9,457 nt of DNA from Acidimicrobiales bacterium (GCA_019241495.1 JAFAWZ010000222.1:1-9457); one strand, 5' to 3'; counted from the first letter of the stretch, positions 1 through 6,640 are shown. Notes: generated by a model not told the origin, from the sequence alone. Made by a program: numbers and translations.

Positions 1-447
1 GCGTGCTTGGATGGTGTCGTCGAGGAGGCGCTTGCCCATGCTGACCACTTCGTCGACCGAGTAGCCAATGCGTCGGTAGAAGCCCAGGACCTGCTCGTTT
101 GTCGCGCGTATCTGAAGGTTGATTTTCGGGCATCCGGCCTGGGCGAGCCGGCGCTCTGCCTCGGCCATGAGCAGCGCCGCGAAGCCTTGTCCTCTATGCA
201 CCGGGTCGACGGCAAGTTAGTTAACCCACCCGCGGTGCCCGTCGTAGCCGGCCATCACGGACCCGATGACACGACCGTCGAGTTCGGCCACGATAAGCCC
301 GTCGGCGTCGTGGGCCAGCTTGCGGTCGATGTCGCGGTCAGGGTTGTTCCACGGACGGAGCAGCCCACAGGCCGACCACAGCATGATCACCGCCTCACGG
401 TCAGACGCTCGGTAGGTACGGATCAACGGCGCAGAGGTGATCGCCAC
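1..447 (-). pseudogene. GNAT acetyltransferase (YpeA-like), interrupted by a TAA stop, partial at window edge
   Basis: The frame starts at a GTG at 447 (MAITSAPLIRTYRASD) and reads a typical GNAT N-terminal half up to GYDGHRGWVN. It then meets TAA at 219-217. Beyond this stop the same frame continues without a shift: LAVDPVHRGQGFAALLMAEA, then RATNEQVLGFYRRIGY, to the first base of the window. VHRGQGF is the acetyl-CoA pyrophosphate-binding motif (R/Q-x-x-G-x-G/A), and NEQVLGFYRRIGY is the usual motif B helix. Both lie after the stop, so the 76-residue product would lack the cofactor site. In the family the blocked codon is normally tyrosine (WVNYLAVDP), so TAC or TAT to TAA would be enough. 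Family members N-acetylate small molecules or protein amino groups; the substrate cannot be told. The 3' end lies outside the window. Nonsense mutation, sequencing error and readthrough are all possible. Confidence 0.85.
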
Positions 448-738
448 CCCTTACTACTACCAGCCTGACCGATATCGGCGAGGGACGACTCGCCCGTGAT
501 CTGATGACTAAAACGCCCTCGGACCGGCGACGGACGACAGGACACAGGATCGAGTTGAGGTTCGCCACGCCGTGATGGGGCAGTTTGAGCAGGCGTTTCC
601 TGTACGAGAGTGCGCCGGATGGTGGCGAGGGTTGTGTACGACACGGCCGTGGCGGGCCATCGTCGCCAATCCTGCGACGCGTCTCCCGGGCGGATCCCGG
701 CCGGACCAACGTCGAGCAGGTCTACGATGTCTGGCCTT
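448..738. other. Intergenic stretch between two GNAT genes, no supported gene
   Basis: No reading frame here looks coding on either strand; the open frames are arginine- and proline-rich and lack recognisable motifs. It is the leader of the broken GNAT gene on the minus strand and lies downstream of the bioB-linked GNAT gene. The only structure I see is a short hairpin with a 6-bp stem (GGCGAG at 477-482, CTCGCC at 489-494, six-base loop), which lacks a T-run. Confidence 0.4.
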
Positions 739-1296
739 TTACGGGCCGACCCCGGTACGGGCGGATACTGGTCTTTGGTATAGGGCGGCGTTCCAGGGGC
801 GGTCGAAGCGTCCCGCGCTGGGTATGTGAACGCAGATGTCGCCTTGGTGGATGAATCCCAGGTTCTCGTAGAAAGACCGGAGCTTGGTATTGCCGGCGCC
901 GGTATCCAGCCGTAACCATGACCGCCGCTGAGCGTGGGCTTGCCGGCCTGCCCATTCCAACAGGACAGCACCGAGGCCCCGGCCGGCACGATCGCGGGCG
1001 ACGCAGAGACGGTGAACGTAGAGCGCATCGGGGGGCCGATGCCCCCAGAACCGCTCGTCCTCCCGGTATAGGGCGATGGTCCCCACGAGTTGATCGGCCT
1101 GCCGGGCGGTATAGGTTTCTTGGCGGTGGACCGACCCGGCGAGCAGGTCACGGGGAAACGGGTCGGGCCACTGGTCGATGCCCCGTTCGGTCATCCACCG
1201 CGCCGCGTCGTCGAGGAGCCCCCACAGGTCGTCCAGGTCGGCGCTGGTGGCCAGGCCAACAGTGATCGCGGTCGAGTCTCCCTGCGAGATGGTCAT
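739..1296 (-). CDS. GNAT family N-acetyltransferase, translationally coupled to bioB
   Basis: This is a 185-residue protein, a normal length for a single-domain GNAT enzyme. The start is the ATG at 1296, which overlaps the bioB stop as ATGA; a longer open frame upstream of it is only the shadow of bioB. The N-terminus (ITVGLATSADLDDLWGLLDD, residues 11-30) is the usual first strand and helix. ALYVHRLCVARDRAGRGLGA (91-110) is the acetyl-CoA-binding motif A, with AGRGLG in place of the common RGxGxG. NTKLRSFYENLGF (136-148) is motif B. The overlap implies one transcript with bioB and translational coupling. The substrate is unknown; the context suggests a small molecule related to biotin synthesis, but this is inference. 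It is a different subfamily from the broken GNAT gene at the left edge, judging by its insert around residues 80-92 (EDERFWGHRPPDA) and its C-terminal tail. Confidence 0.88.
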   Translation of the reverse strand: MTISQGDSTAITVGLATSADLDDLWGLLDDAARWMTERGIDQWPDPFPRDLLAGSVHRQETYTARQADQLVGTIALYREDERFWGHRPPDALYVHRLCVARDRAGRGLGAVLLEWAGRQAHAQRRSWLRLDTGAGNTKLRSFYENLGFIHQGDICVHIPSAGRFDRPWNAALYQRPVSARTGVGP

Positions 1297-2270
1297 TGCG
1301 AGGTTCGCGCGGCTGGCCGGGCTTGCATGCCGAGCCGGGCGAGCAGGGCCCGGTCGGAGGTGTGGTCGGCGCAGGGCACTGTCAGCATGATGTTGTGTTC
1401 GCTGGAGAAGATGGAGTTCGCCCCGGCCAGAAAGCAGAGGGCTTGGTCGGAGAAGCCCATCACGTGCCGGCCGGCGGAGAGACGGATATCGGAGGCGGGC
1501 ATGACCAGCCGGGCGGTGGCGATCATCCTGACGGTGTCGGAGATGTCCACGTCGGGCTGGTCGGCCAGCGGGGTGCCTTCCACTTTGGACAGCATGTTGA
1601 TCGGCACCGACTCGGGGTGAGGATCGAGGCCGGCCAGGGTGTGTAGCAGGGCGATACGGTCGTCTTCGCTCTCGCCGAGACCGAGGATCCCCCCGCAGCA
1701 CACCGTGACGGAGGTGGCTCGCACGTTGGCCACAGTGTCGAGGCGGTCCTGGTAGCTGCGGGTGCTGACCACGCTTGGGTAGTAGGCCTGCGAGGTGTCG
1801 AGGTTGTGGTTGTAAGCGTAAAGCCCGGCCGCTTCGAGCCGTTTCGCTTGTTCGACGGTGAGCATGCCCAGGGTGGCGCACACCTCCAAGCCCAGCCCGG
1901 ACACCCCTTCGACCATCTCCAAGACCCGCTCGAAGCCGGGATTGTCGCGGACTTCGCGCCACGCCGCGCCCAGACAGAACCTGGTAACCCCTTGTGCCTT
2001 GGCCCGCCGGGCCGTGGCGACGACCTCCTCGACGCCCATCAGCGGCCGGGGTTGCACCCCGCTGTTGTGATGGGCTGACTGGGAACAGTAGCCGCAGTCC
2101 TCCGGGCAGCCACCGGTCTTGATCGACAGCAACTGGCACACCTGCACCTGGCCGGGATCATGGAACTCCCGGTGCACCACTGATGCCTGATGGACCAGCT
2201 CCAACAGGGGCTGATGGTAGATATCGTGGACCTCCGGAACCGTCCAATCCGCCCTCACAGCTGCCTCCAC
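1293..2270 (-). CDS. bioB: Biotin synthase BioB (radical SAM)
   Basis: BioB is the radical SAM enzyme that inserts sulfur into dethiobiotin to make biotin, the last pathway step, in the cytoplasm. At 325 residues it has the usual length. Motif CPEDCGYC gives Cys55, Cys59 and Cys62 for the SAM-binding [4Fe-4S] cluster. Ligands of the sacrificial [2Fe-2S] cluster align as Cys99 (TRFCLGAAW), Cys131 (EVCATLG), Cys191 (VCCGGILGLGE) and Arg263 (IRLSAGR), matching E. coli Cys97, Cys128, Cys188 and Arg260. YNHNLDTS (153-160) and ESVPINMLSKVEGTPLAD (220-237) are family hallmarks. An extra cysteine (Cys192) follows Cys191 where E. coli has serine. The chosen start is GTG at 2270, preceded by GGAGGGAGG; a second GTG at 2258 also has its own GGAGG. 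The gene is divergent from bioA and overlaps the downstream GNAT gene by four bases. Confidence 0.97.
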   Translation of the reverse strand: MEAAVRADWTVPEVHDIYHQPLLELVHQASVVHREFHDPGQVQVCQLLSIKTGGCPEDCGYCSQSAHHNSGVQPRPLMGVEEVVATARRAKAQGVTRFCLGAAWREVRDNPGFERVLEMVEGVSGLGLEVCATLGMLTVEQAKRLEAAGLYAYNHNLDTSQAYYPSVVSTRSYQDRLDTVANVRATSVTVCCGGILGLGESEDDRIALLHTLAGLDPHPESVPINMLSKVEGTPLADQPDVDISDTVRMIATARLVMPASDIRLSAGRHVMGFSDQALCFLAGANSIFSSEHNIMLTVPCADHTSDRALLARLGMQARPAARTSQ

Positions 2271-2284
2271 CCTGTCCTCCCTCC
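2256..2284 (-). promoter_or_regulatory. Two stacked Shine-Dalgarno/GTG start sites of bioB
   Basis: On the minus strand GGAGGGAGG (2284-2276) lies five bases before GTG at 2270, and a second GGAGG (2268-2264) lies five bases before an in-frame GTG at 2258. Both are well-formed starts. The products would differ by four residues (MEAA). E. coli BioB aligns from about the second start onward, so the true start cannot be fixed from sequence alone. Confidence 0.55.
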
Positions 2285-2326
2285 AACCCCTCGGCTCCCG
2301 GAATGTGACTCCGGGTTTGGCTCCAG

Positions 2327-2352
2327 GGTTACAACAGCAAGGTTATGACAGC
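2327..2352. promoter_or_regulatory. 12-bp tandem direct repeat in the bioB/bioA divergent promoter region
   Basis: GGTTACAACAGC (2327-2338) is followed two bases later by GGTTATGACAGC (2341-2352): 10 of 12 bases match, with a 14-bp period. The pair sits near the middle of the roughly 95-bp gap between bioB and bioA, where an operator acting on both genes would lie. Read on the minus strand the first copy contains TTGTAACC, one base short of the BirA-type half-site TTGTAAACC. No convincing inverted partner is visible, and I cannot name a regulator. Neither copy has a clear -35/-10 partner. Confidence 0.35.
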
Positions 2353-2364
2353 TGACTTGGCGGC

Positions 2365-4341
2365 ATGCCGGGGTCGGGTTGGGCCATCCTGGACGCCATG
2401 GCCACAGCCCGCTCGGCGAGCAACGTTTGGAGCCGCGACCGGATCGAGGTGCTAGCCGGCGGGGACCGGGCGCATGTGTGGCATCCCTATGACGCCATGC
2501 CGGCCCGGGTCCGCCCTTACCCGGTGGTAGCGGCCGAAGGCGTCCGATTACATCTAGCCGACGGCCGCCAAGTCATCGACGGTATGTCGTCGTGGTGGGC
2601 CGCCATCCACGGCTACAACCACCCTCGGCTCAACCAGGCGCTACGAGACCAGCTCGACAACATGGCCCACGTCATGCTGGGCGGCCTCACCCACCCCCCA
2701 GCGGTCGAACTGGCCGAACGGCTCGTTGCGCTCGCCCCCAACGGGTTGGAGCACGTGTTCTTCTCCGACTCGGGGTCGGTAGCGGTCGAGGTGGCCATCA
2801 AGATGGCTTTGCAGTACTGGGTCGGGCGGGGTCGGCCCGCCAAACGGCGGCTGCTTACCGTGAGAGGCGGCTACCACGGCGACACCTTCGCCGCCATGAC
2901 CGTCTGCGATCCCGTCACCGGCATGCACCACCTCTTCGAACACATTCTCAGCGCCCAACTCTTCGCCCCCATGCCCGAGCCGGCCTACGGGCAGCCTCTG
3001 CGCCCCGATCACACCACCGAGATCGAAGCTCTCATCGCTGGCCACCACCACGAGCTGGCGGCGGTGATCATCGAACCGGTCGTCCAAGGCGCGGGCGGGA
3101 TGCGCTTCTACACGCCCGACTACCTCTGCCGGCTCCGCCAGCTCTGCGACACCCACCAGCTACTCCTCATCGCCGACGAGATCGCCACCGGATTCGGCCG
3201 CACCGGCGAGATGTTCGCCGTCGACCACGCCCATATCGCACCCGACATCATCTGTGTCGGCAAAGCCCTCACCGGCGGCTACCTGCCCATGGCCGCCACC
3301 ATCAGCACCGCCGAAGTGTCCTCCGGCGTATGCGCCGCCGAACCAGGCGCGCTCATGCACGGCCCCACCTTCATGGCCAACCCGCTCGCCGCGGCCGTCT
3401 CCACCGCCAACCTCGAGCTCCTCACCGGCCGGGACTGGCGCTCCGACATCGCCCGCATCCAATACCAGCTCACCCGAGGCCTCCGACCCGCACAGAACAT
3501 CAACGGGGTCGCCGAGGTCCGCGTTCTCGGCGCCATCGGAGTAATCGAAACCGACCAACCCGTCTCTATCGAAGCCGCCCAGACCGCCCTCATCGAACAC
3601 GGAGTCTGGTTGCGGCCCTTCGGGAAGCTCCTCTACACCATGCCCTCCTACACCACCACCAACCAAGAAATCGACCAAATCACCCAAGCCATGCTGACCG
3701 CCCTCCACGCTCACGAGTCCACTTCTCCACCAGGTAGACCGGCCTGGCACAGCAGCCACGGAACGACAGGAACAGAACCTTCCCCGGCCGTTGGGAGCGT
3801 CGGTGAACTACCTCCGCTAGCGGCAGAAGACCATATCTGTGATGTCTGCGGGGTAGTCTACGCAGACGTCACGGTCGACGGCGCGCTCCAGATCATCGCC
3901 ACCCTGCCCGGCCGGATACAGGCTGCAGTCGAAGCGTTACCCGAAGCAAGCCTGCGACAAAGACCCCAAGAGCAGATGTGGTCACCGCTCGAGTACCTGT
4001 GCCATCTACGAGACCTGCTGGTGACCGCGACCATCCGCCTGCACCGGACCCGCACCGAGGACAGCCCGGCCATCGAGCCGATGTTCAACGATCTTCGGGC
4101 CGCCCGGTTCCACTACAACCGCCGCCAGCTGGGCGCCATCGTCGACGAGATCGCCGACAATGTCGCCGGTTTCTTGGCCGAGGCAATCCAAGTTCCCGAC
4201 AAAGACTGGGATCGAACCCTACGGAGACTACCAGGAGAGATCCGAACCGCCAGGTGGCTTTTGCGCCAGACCATGCACGAAGGTGAGCACCACCTCCGCG
4301 ACATCCTCGCCGCCGATTCCCGGCACTTGCCCAATTCGTGA
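2365..4341 (+). CDS. bioA: BioA (DAPA aminotransferase) fused in frame to a C-terminal DinB-like domain
   Basis: Residues about 35-450 are a full-length BioA, the PLP enzyme that converts KAPA to 7,8-diaminopelargonate with SAM as amino donor. Hallmarks are HVWHPYDAM (37-45), DGMSSWWAAIHGYNHP (72-87), FFSDSGSVAVEVAIKMALQYW (from 132), IADEIATGFGRTG (269-281, Asp271 for the PLP ring nitrogen), VGKALTGG (298-305, Lys300 forming the Schiff base), HGPTFMANPLA (332-342) and LRPFGKLLYTMP (416-427). Family proteins usually end here (about 430 residues). Without any stop, a proline/glycine/serine-rich linker (452-490) leads to CDVC (492-495) and a DinB-superfamily helical bundle to residue 658, with possible metal ligands His547 (YLCHLRDLL), His638 and His642 (MHEGEHH). 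Stand-alone actinobacterial DinB proteins commonly begin near such a CxxC stretch. No in-frame start codon lies in the linker. The first start is ATG at 2365; ATG at 2398 is an alternative. Neither has a good ribosome binding site. Confidence 0.93.
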   Translation: MPGSGWAILDAMATARSASNVWSRDRIEVLAGGDRAHVWHPYDAMPARVRPYPVVAAEGVRLHLADGRQVIDGMSSWWAAIHGYNHPRLNQALRDQLDNMAHVMLGGLTHPPAVELAERLVALAPNGLEHVFFSDSGSVAVEVAIKMALQYWVGRGRPAKRRLLTVRGGYHGDTFAAMTVCDPVTGMHHLFEHILSAQLFAPMPEPAYGQPLRPDHTTEIEALIAGHHHELAAVIIEPVVQGAGGMRFYTPDYLCRLRQLCDTHQLLLIADEIATGFGRTGEMFAVDHAHIAPDIICVGKALTGGYLPMAATISTAEVSSGVCAAEPGALMHGPTFMANPLAAAVSTANLELLTGRDWRSDIARIQYQLTRGLRPAQNINGVAEVRVLGAIGVIETDQPVSIEAAQTALIEHGVWLRPFGKLLYTMPSYTTTNQEIDQITQAMLTALHAHESTSPPGRPAWHSSHGTTGTEPSPAVGSVGELPPLAAEDHICDVCGVVYADVTVDGALQIIATLPGRIQAAVEALPEASLRQRPQEQMWSPLEYLCHLRDLLVTATIRLHRTRTEDSPAIEPMFNDLRAARFHYNRRQLGAIVDEIADNVAGFLAEAIQVPDKDWDRTLRRLPGEIRTARWLLRQTMHEGEHHLRDILAADSRHLPNS

Positions 4342-4375
4342 GCTACCGCCAAACAGGCCTGCTAGGCATTGTCAG

Positions 4376-4949
4376 GTGACAGTCCCTCCGCTTGTGAGCG
4401 CACGACAGCAGGCTGCGTCCGAAGCCGGATTTCTGTTCTCCAGTGAGGACGGCACCGGCCAGCTCCTAGCCGTTCTGTGCGCCGCGATGCGTCCTGGGGG
4501 ACGCATCCTTGAGATCGGCACCGGGATGGGAGTCGGGCTGGCCTGGATCGTTTCCGGTCTAGACGCCAGAACCGACGTGTCGGTCACGACCATCGAGCAA
4601 GACAGCGAAAGGGGCTCTAGCCCAAGACGGCGGCTGGCCGGCCTGGCTCAACTTCGTAGTCGGAGACGCCACTGAGCTGCTCCCCGGCCTGGGATCGTAC
4701 GATCTCATCTTCGCCGACGCAGAAGGCGGCAAATGGTACGGGCTCGACCTCACACTGGACGCCCTCAACCCCGCAGGGATCCTCTTACTCGATGACCTCG
4801 TACCCCAAGAATGGAAATCCGAGGCCGACAAGGCCGTCCACTCACAGAAGATCGACGAGATCCGCCAACGCATCAACCGAGATCCACGTTTCATCGCGAC
4901 CGAAGTTGCTCACGCCAGCCGTCTCCTGATTGCCACCCGGCGGTCCTAA
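4376..4949 (+). pseudogene. Class I SAM-dependent O-methyltransferase, broken by a +1 frameshift
   Basis: The gene starts at GTG 4376 (VTVPPLVSARQQAASEAGF) and reads the first half of a small class I methyltransferase. GGRILEIGTGMGVGLAWIVS is the SAM-binding motif I (E/D-x-G-x-G-x-G), and VSVTTIEQD ends in the acidic residue that normally contacts the ribose. After DSER the frame must move forward by one base at the run AAAGGGG (4608-4614). It then continues as ALAQDGGWPAWLNFVVGDAT, LGSYDLIFADAE, NPAGILLLDDL and ASRLLIATRRS, ending at TAA 4947-4949. With one G removed the product would be about 190 residues, normal for this family. Left as is, translation stops about 20 residues after the shift, at 4673-4675. 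The gene starts 35 bases after the bioA fusion on the same strand. The substrate is unknown. A homopolymer sequencing error is a serious alternative to a true mutation. Confidence 0.85.
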
Positions 4950-4965
4950 CCTCAACGCCGCACGT

Positions 4966-5100
4966 GGGCATGGGGTCGCCGCCATCTGCGAGGCCATTGG
5001 GCCGGACGGCCACGTGCTAGTCGGTTCCGCCGTGGAGCGCTTCGCCCTCAGCTGGGGGATCCCGATGATCGCCATCGAAAAACTGACCGCACATCTCTGC
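4966..5100 (+). pseudogene. Possible remnant of a RibB (DHBP synthase) C-terminus
   Basis: A 45-codon stretch reads GHGVAAICEAIGPDGHVLVG, followed by SAVERFALSWGIPMIAIEKL. It resembles the C-terminal end of 3,4-dihydroxy-2-butanone-4-phosphate synthase, where the pattern (A/G)V(I/L)CEI...DG.(M/S)...... L..FA..HGL..I(T/S)IADLI is typical. Nothing upstream resembles the catalytic part of RibB; the preceding bases are the end of the methyltransferase gene in another frame. The frame runs on to 5193 with no family likeness. The match is short and judged by eye, so it may be a chance resemblance. Confidence 0.45.
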
Positions 5101-5281
5101 AGTAGCGCAGCGCGCTCACCCCCAACCGACAGTCCCAGCCACAGGGCCGACCGACACCCCAATCCCGACAACGAGCACATCGTCCCACGGTGAAACACCC
5201 ATAACCAAAGATGTTCTCGCCGAGTACCCATGGCGACCCGTTCGGGTTTGTCATCATGCCAGGAGCCCCAACCAGCCGCAT
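5048..5281 (-). other. Weak open frame immediately after pfkB; otherwise unassigned stretch
   Basis: One base after the pfkB stop (TGA-G-ATG) an open frame begins, MRLVGAPGMMTNPNGSPW and onward, 77 residues. Its first 30 or so residues look protein-like, but later it turns cysteine-, arginine- and tryptophan-rich and overlaps the opposite-strand RibB-like stretch. I recognise no family. It may be the decayed start of a gene that once followed pfkB, or chance. I see nothing else between 5101 and 5282. Confidence 0.2.
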
Positions 5282-5282
5282 C

Positions 5283-6209
5283 TCAGGGATCGTTTACCTC
5301 GAACAGTTCCACCCGTTGGGCGAGACGTTCGGTGTCCTCGCGCCTGCCCGAACCGAGACCACGCCTGGTCACGTTGAGCGAGCCGGCTGCCACCCCCAGG
5401 CGTAAGGCGTCATCGAGGTCTTTGCCTTCGGCCAGTGCCGCGGCCATTCCCGCCGTCAGCGAATCACACCTGCCCGTATCGTCGACGGGGGCCAGCCGGG
5501 GGCCTCGAGCTTCAACTAGGCGACCGTCGAGGAGTGCGAGAGCCGGCTGATCCCCCCGCGATATGACCACCGATTCGGCTCCCGCGGCGGCCAACCGCTT
5601 CATTGCCTCGACCAGGCCGGGTACTCCTCGGCGGCGATCGGAGCCGGGCAGCTGATCTTCGCTCATCTTCAAGATGCTCACGCCGCCGTCCAGCACAGCT
5701 TCGGCAAGCGTGTCGGACAGATCAGCGACCACAGTCTTGCCGTTAGCGCGGAGGTCGCCGGCCAGGCGCCGGTAAATGTCGGCGGCCACAACGGAGGGGT
5801 TCGGAGGCCCTCCCAACACGCAGACCGAGGCGTCCAGACCGGCGACCAGGCTCGCGCCGTATAGATCGTCGATTTCGTGGCGTGCCAGCGGCGCCGGACA
5901 CATCTCGGCAACCTCGACTCGTTCACCCGAGCGACGATCGTGGACGTAGGCGCCGTTCGACCCCGCCGCCTTGATGGAGCGGACTTCGAAACCTTCCGCC
6001 GCGAGCAAGCTCTCAAGTACGCGTCCAGTCTCGCCTCCGAAAGACGCGGAGACTACGACGCGAAGCCCGAATGCCCGGATCAGGCGCGCCAACCAGTATC
6101 CCTGACCGCCAACGTGCAAGTGGACCTCGGACGCTTCGGGAGATCGCTCGACCGTGACCGTCAAAAGCGGCGACGGAGCGAAAACCCAAACGCTGGCATC
6201 GGCTGCCAT
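5283..6209 (-). CDS. PfkB-family sugar kinase (1-phosphofructokinase-like) with altered anion-hole motif
   Basis: This is a 308-residue protein, a normal length for PfkB (ribokinase-fold) kinases, which phosphorylate sugars or sugar phosphates with ATP. HVGGQGYWLARLIRAFGLRV (from residue 32) is the N-terminal PfkB signature (GGxGxNxA, here with Tyr and Trp). FGGETGRVLESLL (57-69), NGAYVHDRRSGERVEV (85-100) and KTVVADLS (158-165) are typical sheet and lid elements. The C-terminal signature is DDTGRCDSLTAG (243-254). The catalytic base Asp249 is kept, but the usual anion-hole sequence GAGD reads GRCD, which may weaken or change catalysis. LKMSEDQL (180-187) corresponds to the family's K.N..E region. 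ATG 6209 has no clear Shine-Dalgarno, so translation may be leaderless. The next upstream feature on this strand is the SnoaL-like pseudogene. The sugar substrate cannot be assigned. Confidence 0.88.
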   Translation of the reverse strand: MAADASVWVFAPSPLLTVTVERSPEASEVHLHVGGQGYWLARLIRAFGLRVVVSASFGGETGRVLESLLAAEGFEVRSIKAAGSNGAYVHDRRSGERVEVAEMCPAPLARHEIDDLYGASLVAGLDASVCVLGGPPNPSVVAADIYRRLAGDLRANGKTVVADLSDTLAEAVLDGGVSILKMSEDQLPGSDRRRGVPGLVEAMKRLAAAGAESVVISRGDQPALALLDGRLVEARGPRLAPVDDTGRCDSLTAGMAAALAEGKDLDDALRLGVAAGSLNVTRRGLGSGRREDTERLAQRVELFEVNDP

Positions 6210-6319
6210 AAGCGGGTTGTACCCACGAGCGGGCTGAGCAAGCTCCAGGTGCGCTGTCCCGAAGGCTTAATGACGACCACGCGTCGGGGGCGGCGGCTGG
6301 ATTGTCTTGGGTGCGGCTG

Positions 6320-6640
6320 CTATGACTTTCGGAACGCCGCGGCGGACTGCTCGGTGTCTTCGGATCCGCGGAAGACGACAGTCTTTCTGCCCGCGAAACG
6401 CCACCAGTGCCGCATGTACATGCTGGCGTTCTACCGGTCTTTTGACTGTGTAGGCCCAATGGACAGTGGCGGTCACGTCGGTCTCGTTGGCGGTCATCCC
6501 GACGATCTCGAACTCGGTGAAGTCGACGCTCGAGGCGATCGCCTGGAAAAATCAGAGAACTTCGGCTCTTCCCCTAGGGCCGGTACCAGGGGACGCTGTT
6601 GCTGGCGGTGATGATGATGAACCCGGACGGAGGCCCAACG
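6320..6640 (-). pseudogene. SnoaL/NTF2-like fold protein, degraded by frameshifts and a stop
   Basis: Pieces of one SnoaL-like (NTF2 fold) protein appear in order but in different frames. Near 6594-6577 is SVPWYRP, followed by GRAEVL just before a TGA at 6554-6552 where the family usually has Asp (DFF). Next comes FFQAIASSVDFTEFEIVG, then TDVTATVHWAYTVK to about 6443. After one or two indels between 6446 and 6420, MYMRHWWRFAGRKTVVF and RGSEDTEQSAAAFRKS follow and end at TAG 6322-6320. The last piece, with its HWWRF and FRGSEDT, is the characteristic C-terminal strand and helix. The family includes small cyclases, isomerases and many uncharacterised proteins of about 130 residues. The start is not recoverable; the left-to-right limit near 6640 is approximate. 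More than one lesion is needed, so true decay is likelier here than at the other broken genes. Confidence 0.72.

Noticed and set aside
477..494. Short hairpin GGCGAG/CTCGCC upstream of the broken GNAT gene
   Set aside because: Six-bp stem with no T-run and common in GC-rich DNA; not enough for a terminator or leader element.
796..823. 28-bp stretch resembling 7776-7803 (22 of 28 bases match)
   Set aside because: Both lie in coding or GC-rich sequence, share no reading frame or flanks, and the match stops abruptly; likely chance, not a mobile element end.
423..1151. Minus-strand open frame of 242 codons over the acetyltransferase and the gap beside it
   Set aside because: Ser/Pro/Thr-rich shadow; the true frame of 739-1296 has clear GNAT motifs.
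739..2139. Long minus-strand open frame of 466 codons covering bioB and the acetyltransferase
   Set aside because: Its first 281 codons are an Arg/Pro/His-rich shadow of bioB; only the part from 1296 down is a real gene.
2592..3737. Plus-strand open frame of 381 codons inside bioA
   Set aside because: It is an Arg/His/Pro-rich alternate frame of bioA with no family features, typical of high-GC shadow frames.
3160..3759. Minus-strand Gly/Val/Asp-rich open frame of 199 codons opposite bioA
   Set aside because: Low-complexity antisense shadow of a high-GC gene.
4608..4614. AAAGGGG as a programmed frameshift site
   Set aside because: The needed shift is +1 forward and no stimulatory stop codon or structure is evident; mutation or homopolymer error is simpler.
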